A stretch of 64,000 bases of DNA, from the NCBI GenBank assembly GCA_016789105.1, contig JAEURN010000004.1, positions 454,343-518,342 on the forward strand, given 5' to 3'. This DNA is from Armatimonadota bacterium (lineage in GTDB: Bacteria > Armatimonadota > Fimbriimonadia > Fimbriimonadales > Fimbriimonadaceae). The translations under genes and the position numbers were made by a program. Of this stretch, positions 56,778 through 64,000 are shown piece after piece (position 1 is the stretch's first letter; each line of letters begins with the position of its first letter). The notes beneath the pieces are model-generated. The model did not search any database and was not told the origin of the DNA. It saw only the letters and a program-made list of their open reading frames with translations.

Positions 56778-57304
56778 TTTCCGACAATTTTTCGGAATTC
56801 TGTTTCGGTGAGAAACTGCGGTTCGTAGTCACCTCCTCGGGATTTGATTTGCCCGTAAAAGGCGCGCAGGTGGTTCCCTGATGCTGAACGAAGTGCACTC
56901 AACGTTGTCAACACCTGCCCTTCGGTACCCGCTTTGATCATGGCGTTCAGGTCGAAGATGTCTTTGTCTTCGATTGTCGCGCCGGCCTTGAGGGCATCCA
57001 AAAGAGACTTGTTGCCAGCCCTAATCAGCTTCTTGTAAAGCGTGAGGACATCGGGATTTTTGAACTCGCCGGGCTTGAGACCCTCGACAGGGTTGGCTTG
57101 GTCAACACTCTAAAGCAAAGCGGCGACGGCGTCCATATGCTTTTGCTCTGATTTGGCAATGTTGGCGAATATCCGAATTCCGTACTTATCGGCAAAGGCC
57201 GTATAGACGTCCCGCGCCATCTTCTCTTCCTGAATCATGAAATTTAAATCTGGGCCATGGACGGAAGGGCGGAGAATCATAGAAAGCAGGATGGATGCGA
57301 TCAT
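56774..57304 (-). pseudogene. DUF2202 ferritin-like protein, interrupted by an in-frame amber codon
   Basis: The minus frame encodes a signal-like N-terminus (MIASILLSMILRPSVHG), then DLNFMIQEEKMARDVYTAF and IFANIAKSEQKHMDAVAALL, a TAG at 57112-57110, and without any frame change SVDQANPVEGLKPGEFKNPD, LTLYKKLIRAGNKSL, DIFDLNAMIKAGTEGQVLTT and a regular end. The EE and E..H residues are the di-iron ligands of DUF2202 proteins. Both halves keep protein-like sequence, so the stop is a single base event (CAG or TAC to TAG would explain it), recent or a sequencing error. Readthrough is possible but there is no evidence for it. Confidence 0.8.
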
Positions 57305-57550
57305 AATTGGAAAGAGTCGAATACCCGGCTGAGGGGTTCACCGTGTCCTGGGTTGCTTTTCGGCAATCCAATCGAACGATCGGGATTCCTGCCGCCGTCC
57401 AAAGCATGCAAGGCCGGCCCGTGGGCATCCCTCTTCCCCAAGAATCCACTGGGTCCCGCCGTTGCCGCCGAAATGGGGCCAATGCCCTCCCGGCCCCGGA
57501 GCGAGCGTGCGGCGGCGATACCGAAAGGCGGCGGCAAGGGCCTTGCAACC
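57305..57550. other. Non-coding GC-rich spacer
   Basis: About 250 bases upstream of the DUF2202 gene with no frame that reads like protein on either strand. It contains several CCGCCG/CGGCGG runs that can form hairpins (for example around 57511-57540). No repeat, promoter or RNA signature was recognised. Confidence 0.4.
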
Positions 57551-57757
57551 TTAATTCTTCATTCGGGCGGCGGCAACGCCGAGCGCAACGGCACATCCAG
57601 CGGAGCCGAAAAAGCCGGGGATTGCCCAGGCGAGGATCCGGTTGCTGGCCTGGGCTTGGGTGATCCCACCCCCAAATCCGACCATCACGCCGTAGCCGAC
57701 GGCGGCGATTCCAGCCAACAGGACGAACCCGGCGAAGACGAAGAGGAACAGTCTCAT
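57551..57757 (-). CDS. Small two-segment membrane protein
   Basis: A 68-residue protein with two hydrophobic segments (FLFVFAGFVLLAGIAAVGYG and AWAIPGFFGSAGCAVALGVA) separated by a short Gly/Gln/Asn loop. It begins 6 bases after the NlpC-like gene on the same strand, so it is likely in that transcript. Function unknown. Confidence 0.6.
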   Translation of the reverse strand: MRLFLFVFAGFVLLAGIAAVGYGVMVGFGGGITQAQASNRILAWAIPGFFGSAGCAVALGVAAARMKN

Positions 57758-57763
57758 GCGGGT

Positions 57764-58318
57764 TCAAAGATTGGCGTCTCGCCGCCGGAACACTTTCCTC
57801 AAATCCGGATTCCCTTTTGTGGCCGCGTCGGCCCGAGCCAAAAACCTATCCAAGGTTTCGACGACCATGCCTTGATATCGCTCAGTGTTGTGCATGACCC
57901 AATTGGCCCCGTCGTACCAGACAACCACTCCGGTGTGCCCGCGCCATTGCCGGTCGGCGTTCAGGTAGCGGAAAACGATGACGTCGCCGGGGCGGATTTG
58001 GCCACTCGCGGAGGTGAAACCGACTTTGGCCATGAAAGCCGGGTCGATCAACTCCTTGGTCGTCGGCCGGAACGGGCAGGGGTTACCGCATTGGTTGATG
58101 TAGTCGCTGACGAAAATCGAGCAGTCGTTTGCCCCCCAAATGTATTCGCCGCCATTTTTCACATAGTTACGATAGGCGGGTTCAAGCTCCGGCTGCTTCT
58201 TTAAAACATCGGCCGGAACTGTCTTGAGCAATGTCGCGGGCGGATTGAAGACCCGGTAAAGAACCCCACCGGCGACCGCCAAACCCAAGACTGCCGTGAT
58301 CGCCGCGGTGCGGTTCAT
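57764..58318 (-). CDS. Membrane-anchored NlpC/CHAP-like putative cysteine amidase
   Basis: The ATG at 58318 gives 184 residues; a longer frame upstream overlaps accA and is not used. A signal anchor (TAAITAVLGLAVAGGVLYRV) is followed by a papain-like domain with C66 (YIWGANDCSIFVSDYIN), H128 (WRGHTGVVVWYDG) and a polar H143/N144 (WVMHNTERYQG). The order GxNDCS...PGDVIVF...GHTGVV is typical of NlpC/P60 and DUF1287 enzymes that cleave wall peptides. Substrate unknown. Confidence 0.75.
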   Translation of the reverse strand: MNRTAAITAVLGLAVAGGVLYRVFNPPATLLKTVPADVLKKQPELEPAYRNYVKNGGEYIWGANDCSIFVSDYINQCGNPCPFRPTTKELIDPAFMAKVGFTSASGQIRPGDVIVFRYLNADRQWRGHTGVVVWYDGANWVMHNTERYQGMVVETLDRFLARADAATKGNPDLRKVFRRRDANL

Positions 58319-58355
58319 AACCAGGCAGACGCCGCAACGGCCACCCGGGTTGCGC

Positions 58356-59330
58356 TCAGTTGCCGAGCATGTGCCCGAAGGCTCGGAACCGGTCGTACCG
58401 GTGCTGCCGCAGTTGCGCGGGAGCGAGTTTGCCAAGCGAACCCAGGGCCAAAGCCACTTCGGATTTGACGGTTTGAGCGGCTTCTGCCGGGTTGCGGTGG
58501 GCTCCGCCAAACGGTTCAGGCAAGACTTTTTCGACGAGGCCGAATTCCAGGGCGGAGTCGGCCGTGAGTTTGAGAGCGGCGGCAGCTTGGGCCTTCTTCA
58601 TCGGGTCCCGCCACAAGATGGCCGCACAGCCTTCGGGCGGGATGACGCTATAGACGGCGTGCTCTTGCATCAAAACGGTGTTGGCAATGGCGATGCCGAT
58701 CGCACCGCCAGAGCCCCCTTCGCCGATGACCACGCTCACAACGGGGACGGTCAATTCGAACATTTTGAGCATGCTGGCCGCGATGGCTTCGCTGATCCCC
58801 CGGGATTCTGATTCGACGCCGGGGTCGGCTGCCGGCGTGTCGATAAAGGTGACCACGGGCATGCGGAACCGTTCGGCCATTTCAAACATCCGGATGGCTT
58901 TGCGGTACCCCTCTGGCTTGGCCATAGCAAAGTTCCGGTAGGCGCGATCTTGGATGTTGCGGCCCTTTTGGTGTCCAACGAGCATGACGGGGGTTCCATC
59001 CAGTCGGGCGGGGCCAGCGACGACGGCATGGTCTTGGCCGATCCGGCGATCCCCGTCCAATTCGGTGAAATCAGTGAAGATCGCGTTAATGTAATCGAGC
59101 GTGTAGGGGCGCGGCTCGGCCCTTGCCAGCAACACTTGCTCCCACGGACCAAGGCGCGAATACCGAACCTGCAGGAAATTCTCGATCCGTTTTTCAAACT
59201 CTTCCGCCCGGGCTTCCAAAGCTTGGCGTTTGACGGAATCGGTTTCTTTGTCGGCGAGCTGCCGCAATTTGGCGACCCCGTCCTCTAGTTCCAAGACCGG
59301 TTTTTCCCAATCCTTCCAGGTGTTGTCCAT
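58356..59330 (-). CDS. accA: Acetyl-CoA carboxylase carboxyltransferase, alpha subunit
   Basis: The ATG at 59330 overlaps the accD stop by one base (TAATG) and gives 324 residues. KPEGYRKAIRMFEMAERFRMP, TFIDTPAADPGVESESRGIS, VIGEGGSGGAIGIAIANTVLM and SVIPPEGCAAILWRDP are the canonical AccA blocks, with the biotin/CoA-site glycines. Together with AccD it transfers CO2 from carboxybiotin to acetyl-CoA, the first step of fatty acid synthesis. accB and accC are elsewhere. Confidence 0.96.
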   Translation of the reverse strand: MDNTWKDWEKPVLELEDGVAKLRQLADKETDSVKRQALEARAEEFEKRIENFLQVRYSRLGPWEQVLLARAEPRPYTLDYINAIFTDFTELDGDRRIGQDHAVVAGPARLDGTPVMLVGHQKGRNIQDRAYRNFAMAKPEGYRKAIRMFEMAERFRMPVVTFIDTPAADPGVESESRGISEAIAASMLKMFELTVPVVSVVIGEGGSGGAIGIAIANTVLMQEHAVYSVIPPEGCAAILWRDPMKKAQAAAALKLTADSALEFGLVEKVLPEPFGGAHRNPAEAAQTVKSEVALALGSLGKLAPAQLRQHRYDRFRAFGHMLGN

Positions 59331-60148
59331 TAGTTTTGCCCTCCTTGGAGGTGGGCGCCCAGCATCGAGCAAAGGTCGGCGAGCGTGGCTTTCATCTCGC
59401 GCCGGTGGACGATTTTGTCCAGCATCCCGGACCGATGGACGAACTCCGCGGTTTGGAAGTCGTCAGGGATTTTGAGCACTTGGGCTTGGGCGCTGACCCG
59501 GGCCCCGGCAAATCCGACAAGGGCCTTGGGTTCGGCCAGGATGACATCGGCGATGCTGGCGTAACTGGCAAGCACACCGGCCATGGTCGGATCGGTGAAG
59601 ACGGAGATGTACGGGATGCCGTTTTGCCGGCATTTATCCACCGCGGCCGTGGTCTTGGCCATCTGCATAAGGCTAAGCAACCCCTCTTGCATCCTCGCTC
59701 CCCCAGAAGCGCAAAAAATAACGACCGGGCATTTGAGTTCCACGCCGCGTTCAAGTGTCCGGGCGATCTTTTCACCGTTGACGGAGCCCATTGAGCCACC
59801 CATGAAGTGGAAATCTGCGATGGCCGTAGCGATCTGCAACCCGTCCAGCGTGGCCGTGCCGCTCACCAGACTGTCCTTCATCCCAGATTTCGCTTGAGCT
59901 TGAGCGTATTTTTCCTCGTATTCGGGAAATTGGAGCGGGTCACCGGAAACAAGTTCGGCATCGCATTCCCGGAAACTGCCGACGTCGAAAGTGGCGTCCA
60001 CCCGCTGCTGCCAGGTGAGCCGGTGGTGGTGATCACAATGGGGGCAAACGCGGAGGTTGGACTCAAAATCGGCGGTGAAAAGGGTTTTTTTGCATCCTTT
60101 GCACTGGACGAAGTTGGGGTTGGCCGCCGGAGCCTTCCGCGATGACAT
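59330..60148 (-). CDS. accD: Acetyl-CoA carboxylase carboxyltransferase, beta subunit
   Basis: A 272-residue protein with the N-terminal zinc ribbon (C16, C19, C35, C38; VQCKGCKKTLF and VCPHCDHH) and the crotonase-like core (FHFMGGSMGSVNGEKIARTLE, VIFCASGGARMQEGLLSLMQM, VFTDPTMAGVLASYA, AEPKALVGFAGARV). The zinc ribbon binds nucleic acid and mRNA in E. coli. The genes are adjacent and translationally coupled, in contrast to E. coli where accA and accD are separate. Confidence 0.96.
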   Translation of the reverse strand: MSSRKAPAANPNFVQCKGCKKTLFTADFESNLRVCPHCDHHHRLTWQQRVDATFDVGSFRECDAELVSGDPLQFPEYEEKYAQAQAKSGMKDSLVSGTATLDGLQIATAIADFHFMGGSMGSVNGEKIARTLERGVELKCPVVIFCASGGARMQEGLLSLMQMAKTTAAVDKCRQNGIPYISVFTDPTMAGVLASYASIADVILAEPKALVGFAGARVSAQAQVLKIPDDFQTAEFVHRSGMLDKIVHRREMKATLADLCSMLGAHLQGGQN

Positions 60149-60198
60149 AGGGGAAGGAGGATACCTGGCACCGGGTCAAGGCTCTGCGCCGCCCTGAC

Positions 60199-61935
60199 TT
60201 ACGGCAGGTCGACCCAAACACCGTGGTTTTGCGGACCGTCGCCGGTCCAAACCGTGAATTGCAAGAAGGCGGTCGTGCCGGGGTTACCCGCCGCGAACGG
60301 GAACGAATACACCCCCATCCTCGACCCGTTGGGGGTAATCATCCCAAGGGTTTGCCGGCCGGTGACCGACTGCGTGCCGAGTTGGGCGTCGCCGAGCCGG
60401 ACGGCATAAGCTTCGATTGTCCCATTGTTCCGAAGGGTCACGGTGATCTTGTAGGTGTTGTCCAGTTCCCGGATCACCGACACGTTCGCCGGTGTGACCG
60501 CAATCGATCCCGGGTTCGGGGAATTGACATCCCAAACGGCAGGATCCCAAACATTGAAATCCACGTTTCCTCCGGCCACCGTTTGGTCGAGGAGGAATTG
60601 TTTGCCACCCCGAACCTCCCATCCGCCATAGGGAACCCAAGCGCTGGAGTTGCTTAAAGTAAGGTGATCCTTGTAGACGTGGGTGATGAGCTGGGGTTTT
60701 GAATCCCAAAGCCAGAGCTCACGGAAGTCGTTGCTGGAATTGGTGTATTGGTTCCACCACTGGTTGGACCCCTCGTTGCGGGTGTAGAGCATCGGCCAGA
60801 ACCCCAGGTTGCGGACCCGTTGGACGGCTTCGGCGATCCGTTGCACCCGGTCGTCGGGCGACATCGTGCCTTGGTAGACATTTTCGATGTCGACCATAAA
60901 GTATTTGAGATCGTAGGGCAGGGAAGTTTTGTTGGTGACGAATCCGATAGCTTTAAGCCCTTGGTCCACCTGCCACTGCCCGGTTTGGTTGGCCGGGGCC
61001 CCCGGGACGGTGGACCCGTTGTCGAAATTGAGGAACGCATAGGCGGCAACCTTGTAACCGGCTTGGTTCGCCCGGATCAGGTTTGTGGCGGCTGATGTCC
61101 AATAGCCGTGTCCTCCCCATGCGGCCTGGAAGAATGTTGACCATCCGGCCGCGCGCATGGTGTTGAGGAATGAGGTGGTGGCGGTTCCCGCCATGTCGAT
61201 CCCCCCGAACAGGGTATTGGATCGGGGCGTACTCCAGGGCCCGGGGCGGCCGCGTGAATCAAGCGTCCTGACCCTCCACGTGTAGTTGCCCGGTTGGTAG
61301 CCGTCAGATTCCAGCGTGAAAAAGCTGAATGTGGTGCCCGTCGATTGCAGCGGCAAGGTGACTGTCCGCTGGGTTGGGCCGGTCATCTCGATCTGGTACA
61401 TCACGCTTTGAGGATATGCCGTGGTGAGCAGCCCCTGAAAAGCTGGGGCACAACCCAAGTTTTCATTGGCAACCGGGTACCCCATGCCCGGCGGCGGAAG
61501 CTGACCAATGCTCACGGTCACCGTCCGGTAGGTCAGGTCGGTTGTTGCCCCTGGCAACCGTGCAAAAAAAGTGATTTTGAGCGTGCCGACAAAGTCATTT
61601 TTGGTTTTCAAGCCCATGATCAAACGCACGCGCATGAACTGGTTCAGCGGCCCTCCTTGGTAAACTACCTCTCCAATCGAGCTGGATTTGAGCGTCCCAA
61701 AGGTCGATGCGAGGTCAAGTGTGGCCACTGCGGACGGCGTATCGACCCTGGCCCCGTATTCCAGATTTGCAAACTCTTGGTCGAAGTAGAGGAATGCCGT
61801 GTGGTTTGTGTATTGCCCAACTTCGGTTTCCAAAGTCGGCTGGACTAGGAAAAAGGTGTCAGCCCGGGATACCGATGCCGCCATCAACAAAGCGAGCAGA
61901 GGCAAAAGGCGGGAAATCCGGCAAAGGAGCGGCAT
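60199..61935 (-). CDS. Secreted protein with a GH25-like domain
   Basis: The ATG at 61935 gives 578 residues with a signal peptide (RLLPLLALLMAASVSRA). Residues about 25-235 are a beta-rich region (two Ig-like parts; TYRTVTVSIGQLPPPG, YTWRVRTLDSRGRPGP). From about 245 to 470 a TIM-barrel-like domain resembles GH25 lysozymes: GIDMAGTATTSFLNTMRAAG, YKVAAYAFLNFDNGS, KYFMVDIENVYQG (an acidic D-x-E near residue 348) and FWPMLYTRNEGSNQWW. The last 90 residues are a CARDB-like domain (VSVIRELDNTYKITVTLRNN). It may bind or cut a glycan at the surface. The match is by motif only. Confidence 0.65.
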   Translation of the reverse strand: MPLLCRISRLLPLLALLMAASVSRADTFFLVQPTLETEVGQYTNHTAFLYFDQEFANLEYGARVDTPSAVATLDLASTFGTLKSSSIGEVVYQGGPLNQFMRVRLIMGLKTKNDFVGTLKITFFARLPGATTDLTYRTVTVSIGQLPPPGMGYPVANENLGCAPAFQGLLTTAYPQSVMYQIEMTGPTQRTVTLPLQSTGTTFSFFTLESDGYQPGNYTWRVRTLDSRGRPGPWSTPRSNTLFGGIDMAGTATTSFLNTMRAAGWSTFFQAAWGGHGYWTSAATNLIRANQAGYKVAAYAFLNFDNGSTVPGAPANQTGQWQVDQGLKAIGFVTNKTSLPYDLKYFMVDIENVYQGTMSPDDRVQRIAEAVQRVRNLGFWPMLYTRNEGSNQWWNQYTNSSNDFRELWLWDSKPQLITHVYKDHLTLSNSSAWVPYGGWEVRGGKQFLLDQTVAGGNVDFNVWDPAVWDVNSPNPGSIAVTPANVSVIRELDNTYKITVTLRNNGTIEAYAVRLGDAQLGTQSVTGRQTLGMITPNGSRMGVYSFPFAAGNPGTTAFLQFTVWTGDGPQNHGVWVDLP

Positions 61936-62030
61936 ATAGGGTTCGATTCCTCTTGGCCAAAAGGGATCTTTGGCAATGGCCCATATTTTATCCGCCATCC
62001 GGCCCCCCGTGACCCGTAGGGTTACCGGGT

Positions 62031-63809
62031 GTGCTCCGGTATAACCATGCTTTAGTGGAAAAGATCCTTGTGATCGGTAGCGGCCCGATCATCATCGGCC
62101 AAGCGGCAGAGTTCGATTACGCAGGTACCCAGGCGTGCAAAAGCCTCCGCGAAGAAGGGTACGAGGTCGTCCTGATCAACTCTAACCCGGCGACGATTAT
62201 GACGGATGAGGAGACGGCGGAAGCGGTCTACATCGAGCCGCTAACCCCCGAGTTCTGCGAGCGGGTCATTGCCAAAGAACGGCCGGACGGCTTGCTTCCC
62301 ACCCTGGGGGGGCAAACGGGTTTGAACCTGGCTTCCCAGCTTGCCCAACTGGGAATCTTGGAGAAATATGGCGTCAAGCTTTTGGGAACCCAACTGGAGG
62401 CCATCCGGAAAGCCGAAGACCGGGAGCTTTTCCGCGCTTTGATGCGCGAAATCAACGAGCCCGTCCCCGAAAGTTGGATCGTTGAGAGCGAATCGGACCT
62501 GGAAGCCGTCCTAGACGAGGTTCCGTATCCCTGCATCGTCCGCCCGGCATACACCCTAGGAGGAACCGGCGGCGGGGTGGCCACGACCCGCGAAGAACTT
62601 TGGGAAATCGGGCGCAAGGGCCTCAAGCTCAGCATGAGGAGCCAGCTGATGGTGGAACGCAGCTTGCTTGGATGGAAAGAAGTCGAGTACGAGGTGATGC
62701 GCGACCGACTTGGCAACGTGATCACCGTCTGCAACATGGAAAACCTCGACCCGATGGGGGTGCACACCGGTGATTCCATCGTCGTCGCCCCCAGCCAAAC
62801 GCTGAGCGATATCGAGTACCACATGTTGAGGACCGCCAGCCTCAAAATCATCTCGAACCTGGGGATCGAAGGCGGGTGCAATGTGCAGCTGGCCGTCAAC
62901 CCGGATAGCTTTGACTACTATGTGATCGAAGTCAACCCCAGGGTTTCCCGGAGCTCCGCGCTGGCCAGCAAGGCTACCGGGTATCCCATTGCCCGGATCG
63001 CGGCCAAGATCGCGGTTGGCAAAACCTTGGACGAAATCGAAAATGCGGTGACCAAGACAACCAAGGCTTGCTTTGAGCCGGCATTGGATTATTGCGTGGT
63101 CAAGATCCCGCGTTGGCCGTTCGACAAGTTTGCCAGCGGGGATCGGCGGCTGAGCACCCAGATGAAAGCGACGGGCGAGGTCATGGCCATCGACCGTTCA
63201 TTTGAATCGGCTTTGATGAAGGCAGTTCGCGGCCTCGAGGTTAAACAGCGGGATCTCCAGCACGCCGGCATGGCCCGGTTGACCACCGAAGAGCTTGAAG
63301 AAGCCTGTCGCATCCCCACCGACGAACGCCTTTGGGCCCTTGCCGAGGGCCTCCGACGGGGTTGGACGGTTGCGCATATCCACGCGCTCAGCCGGGTGGA
63401 CAATTGGTTCTTGGAGAAGATCTCAAACCTCGTACAAGCCGAATCGGAGTTGTCTTCGATATTGCATGGGACGGCCGAGTCCGTTGAGGGCGCGATTGGC
63501 CGGGCTTTGGGGCTCGGCTATCCGGGGGCAAGCGCCCGCAGCTTTTTGGGATGCACGCCCAGCCTGCTGGCGGAAGCTCAAGGTGGCGGGCCCGGGTTTG
63601 AATTCCGTGCCCGGGAATCCGGCTGGCTTGTGGGCAACCTGCCCGGGAAAACCGCCCAAGACGTTTTGGCGGCTGATGCGGCCCTCAAATCCCTGGAGTC
63701 AAAATCCGTGGTGAAGATGGTCGATACGTGCGCCGGCGAGTTCGAATCATCGACTCCGTACTACTATCGGACGAATGACGCTGAAGATGACCACGTATCG
63801 GTTGTCTGA
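62031..63809 (+). CDS. carB: Carbamoyl-phosphate synthase large subunit, N-terminal half only
   Basis: A GTG start (alternative GTG at 62055) gives 592 residues. The carboxyphosphate half is intact: [52 protein letters not shown]-grasp residues in [14 protein letters not shown] and [20 protein letters not shown], and the oligomerisation domain (to about 555). The protein ends [20 protein letters not shown] plus 12 residues, exactly where full-length CarB (~1070) continues into the carbamoyl-phosphate half with KVLVLGSGPNRIGQ. No such sequence follows in any frame; instead a secreted-protein gene starts at 63877. Split carB genes occur in some archaea and in Aquifex. The second half must be elsewhere. 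Confidence 0.92.
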   Translation: MLRYNHALVEKILVIGSGPIIIGQAAEFDYAGTQACKSLREEGYEVVLINSNPATIMTDEETAEAVYIEPLTPEFCERVIAKERPDGLLPTLGGQTGLNLASQLAQLGILEKYGVKLLGTQLEAIRKAEDRELFRALMREINEPVPESWIVESESDLEAVLDEVPYPCIVRPAYTLGGTGGGVATTREELWEIGRKGLKLSMRSQLMVERSLLGWKEVEYEVMRDRLGNVITVCNMENLDPMGVHTGDSIVVAPSQTLSDIEYHMLRTASLKIISNLGIEGGCNVQLAVNPDSFDYYVIEVNPRVSRSSALASKATGYPIARIAAKIAVGKTLDEIENAVTKTTKACFEPALDYCVVKIPRWPFDKFASGDRRLSTQMKATGEVMAIDRSFESALMKAVRGLEVKQRDLQHAGMARLTTEELEEACRIPTDERLWALAEGLRRGWTVAHIHALSRVDNWFLEKISNLVQAESELSSILHGTAESVEGAIGRALGLGYPGASARSFLGCTPSLLAEAQGGGPGFEFRARESGWLVGNLPGKTAQDVLAADAALKSLESKSVVKMVDTCAGEFESSTPYYYRTNDAEDDHVSVV

Positions 63810-63876
63810 CAATAACCACTAAAGTCGGTTAGTTACCACTATGAATTCGACATTTTTACGATAATCTCCGGTTGAT

Positions 63877-64000
63877 ATGTCGGATATCAAGACACGCTCG
63901 CTTTTGGGGGCGGCCGTCCTGTTGTGCCCACTTGCAGCTTTCGCTCAGGTGGGTTCGCTTTCTACCGCCTTGGATGGCGGTATGGCGAAGGGGGATCGTG
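63877..64000 (+). CDS. Secreted protein, 5' end only
   Basis: An ATG at 63877 opens a frame that runs to the window edge: MSDIKTRSLLGAAVLLCPLA followed by AFAQVGSLSTALDGGMAKGD. The first 24 residues are a typical signal peptide with an AFA-Q cleavage site. The mature part is too short to identify. The gene is in the position where the second half of carB might have been expected and shows it is not there. Confidence 0.6.
   Translation, partial: MSDIKTRSLLGAAVLLCPLAAFAQVGSLSTALDGGMAKGDR

Noticed and set aside
57110..57112. TAG as a pyrrolysine codon in the DUF2202 gene
   Set aside because: No pyl genes are seen and the family does not use pyrrolysine; a simple nonsense change or sequence error is more likely.
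1..64000. CRISPR array, prophage, genomic island or biosynthetic cluster
   Set aside because: No spaced direct repeats, phage structural genes, integrase or modular synthases were seen. The gene content is mainly core metabolism, envelope and lineage-specific secreted proteins.

Overview
The window looks like chromosomal DNA from a member of the Armatimonadota, most likely the Fimbriimonadia. This is an inference from several traits: high-GC coding, two secreted proteins with short PEP-CTERM tails (VPEP then a hydrophobic stretch and a basic end), a truncated prepilin with an FTLIELL-type leader, many GTG/TTG starts, plant-type acyl-ACP desaturase, and a large share of lineage-specific secreted proteins. 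No rRNA, convincing tRNA, CRISPR array, prophage, insertion sequence or biosynthetic cluster was seen. Genes are dense, often overlap by 1-4 bases (ATGA, GTGA, TTGA), and most convergent pairs touch tail to tail.

Layout. 1-3.0 kb (minus strand): a prepilin start, a membrane anti-sigma-like protein ending in an STN-like domain, its ECF sigma factor, and a GT-C membrane glycosyltransferase. 3.1-7.5 kb: a secreted LolA-like/thioredoxin fusion, 2-oxoacid dehydrogenase E1 alpha and beta, and a serpin-like lipoprotein. 7.6-11.9 kb: a branched-chain amino acid ABC operon (binding protein, LivH, LivM, LivG) without livF. 11.9-17.4 kb: a secreted hypothetical, CBS protein, small membrane and zinc-ribbon proteins, MurNAc-6-P etherase with its sugar kinase, and a GT9 glycosyltransferase. 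17.5-21 kb: a DUF2089/LiaX-like envelope-stress pair facing a second ECF sigma/DUF4349 anti-sigma pair. 21-31 kb: membrane proteins, aldo/keto reductase, HD hydrolase, rpsT, an unidentified ~600-residue protein, GNAT, a Cys/Met-metabolism PLP enzyme, rpmE (type B), a REC-HD-GYP regulator and a PEP-CTERM protein.

31-46 kb: ppdK, an HNH nuclease preceded by a structured leader with an intrinsic terminator, a cell-wall/shape/regulation run (murA, mreB, a secreted protein, GAF histidine kinase, an NtrC-type regulator without its DNA-binding domain), a CHAP-like protein, an acyl-ACP desaturase and the proteostasis operon tig-clpP-clpX. 46-57 kb: RNHCP protein, second PEP-CTERM protein, APH-like phosphotransferase, P5C dehydrogenase, metallophosphoesterase, metzincin, miaA-hfq-dapF, smpB, and an operon of tandem FKBP lipoprotein, secreted protein and a degenerate ArgC-like protein. 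57-64 kb: a DUF2202 gene interrupted by one amber codon, a small membrane protein and an NlpC/CHAP-like protein, accD-accA, a GH25-like secreted protein, and a carB gene encoding only the N-terminal half of carbamoyl-phosphate synthase, followed by the start of a secreted-protein gene.

The most notable items are the half-length carB, the ArgC-like protein lacking both the Rossmann domain and the catalytic cysteine, the two candidate structured RNAs (about 24.1 kb and 34.7 kb), the STN/anti-sigma fusion, the serpin-like lipoprotein and the HTH-less sigma-54 activator. All product names come from reading motifs by eye; no database search was run.
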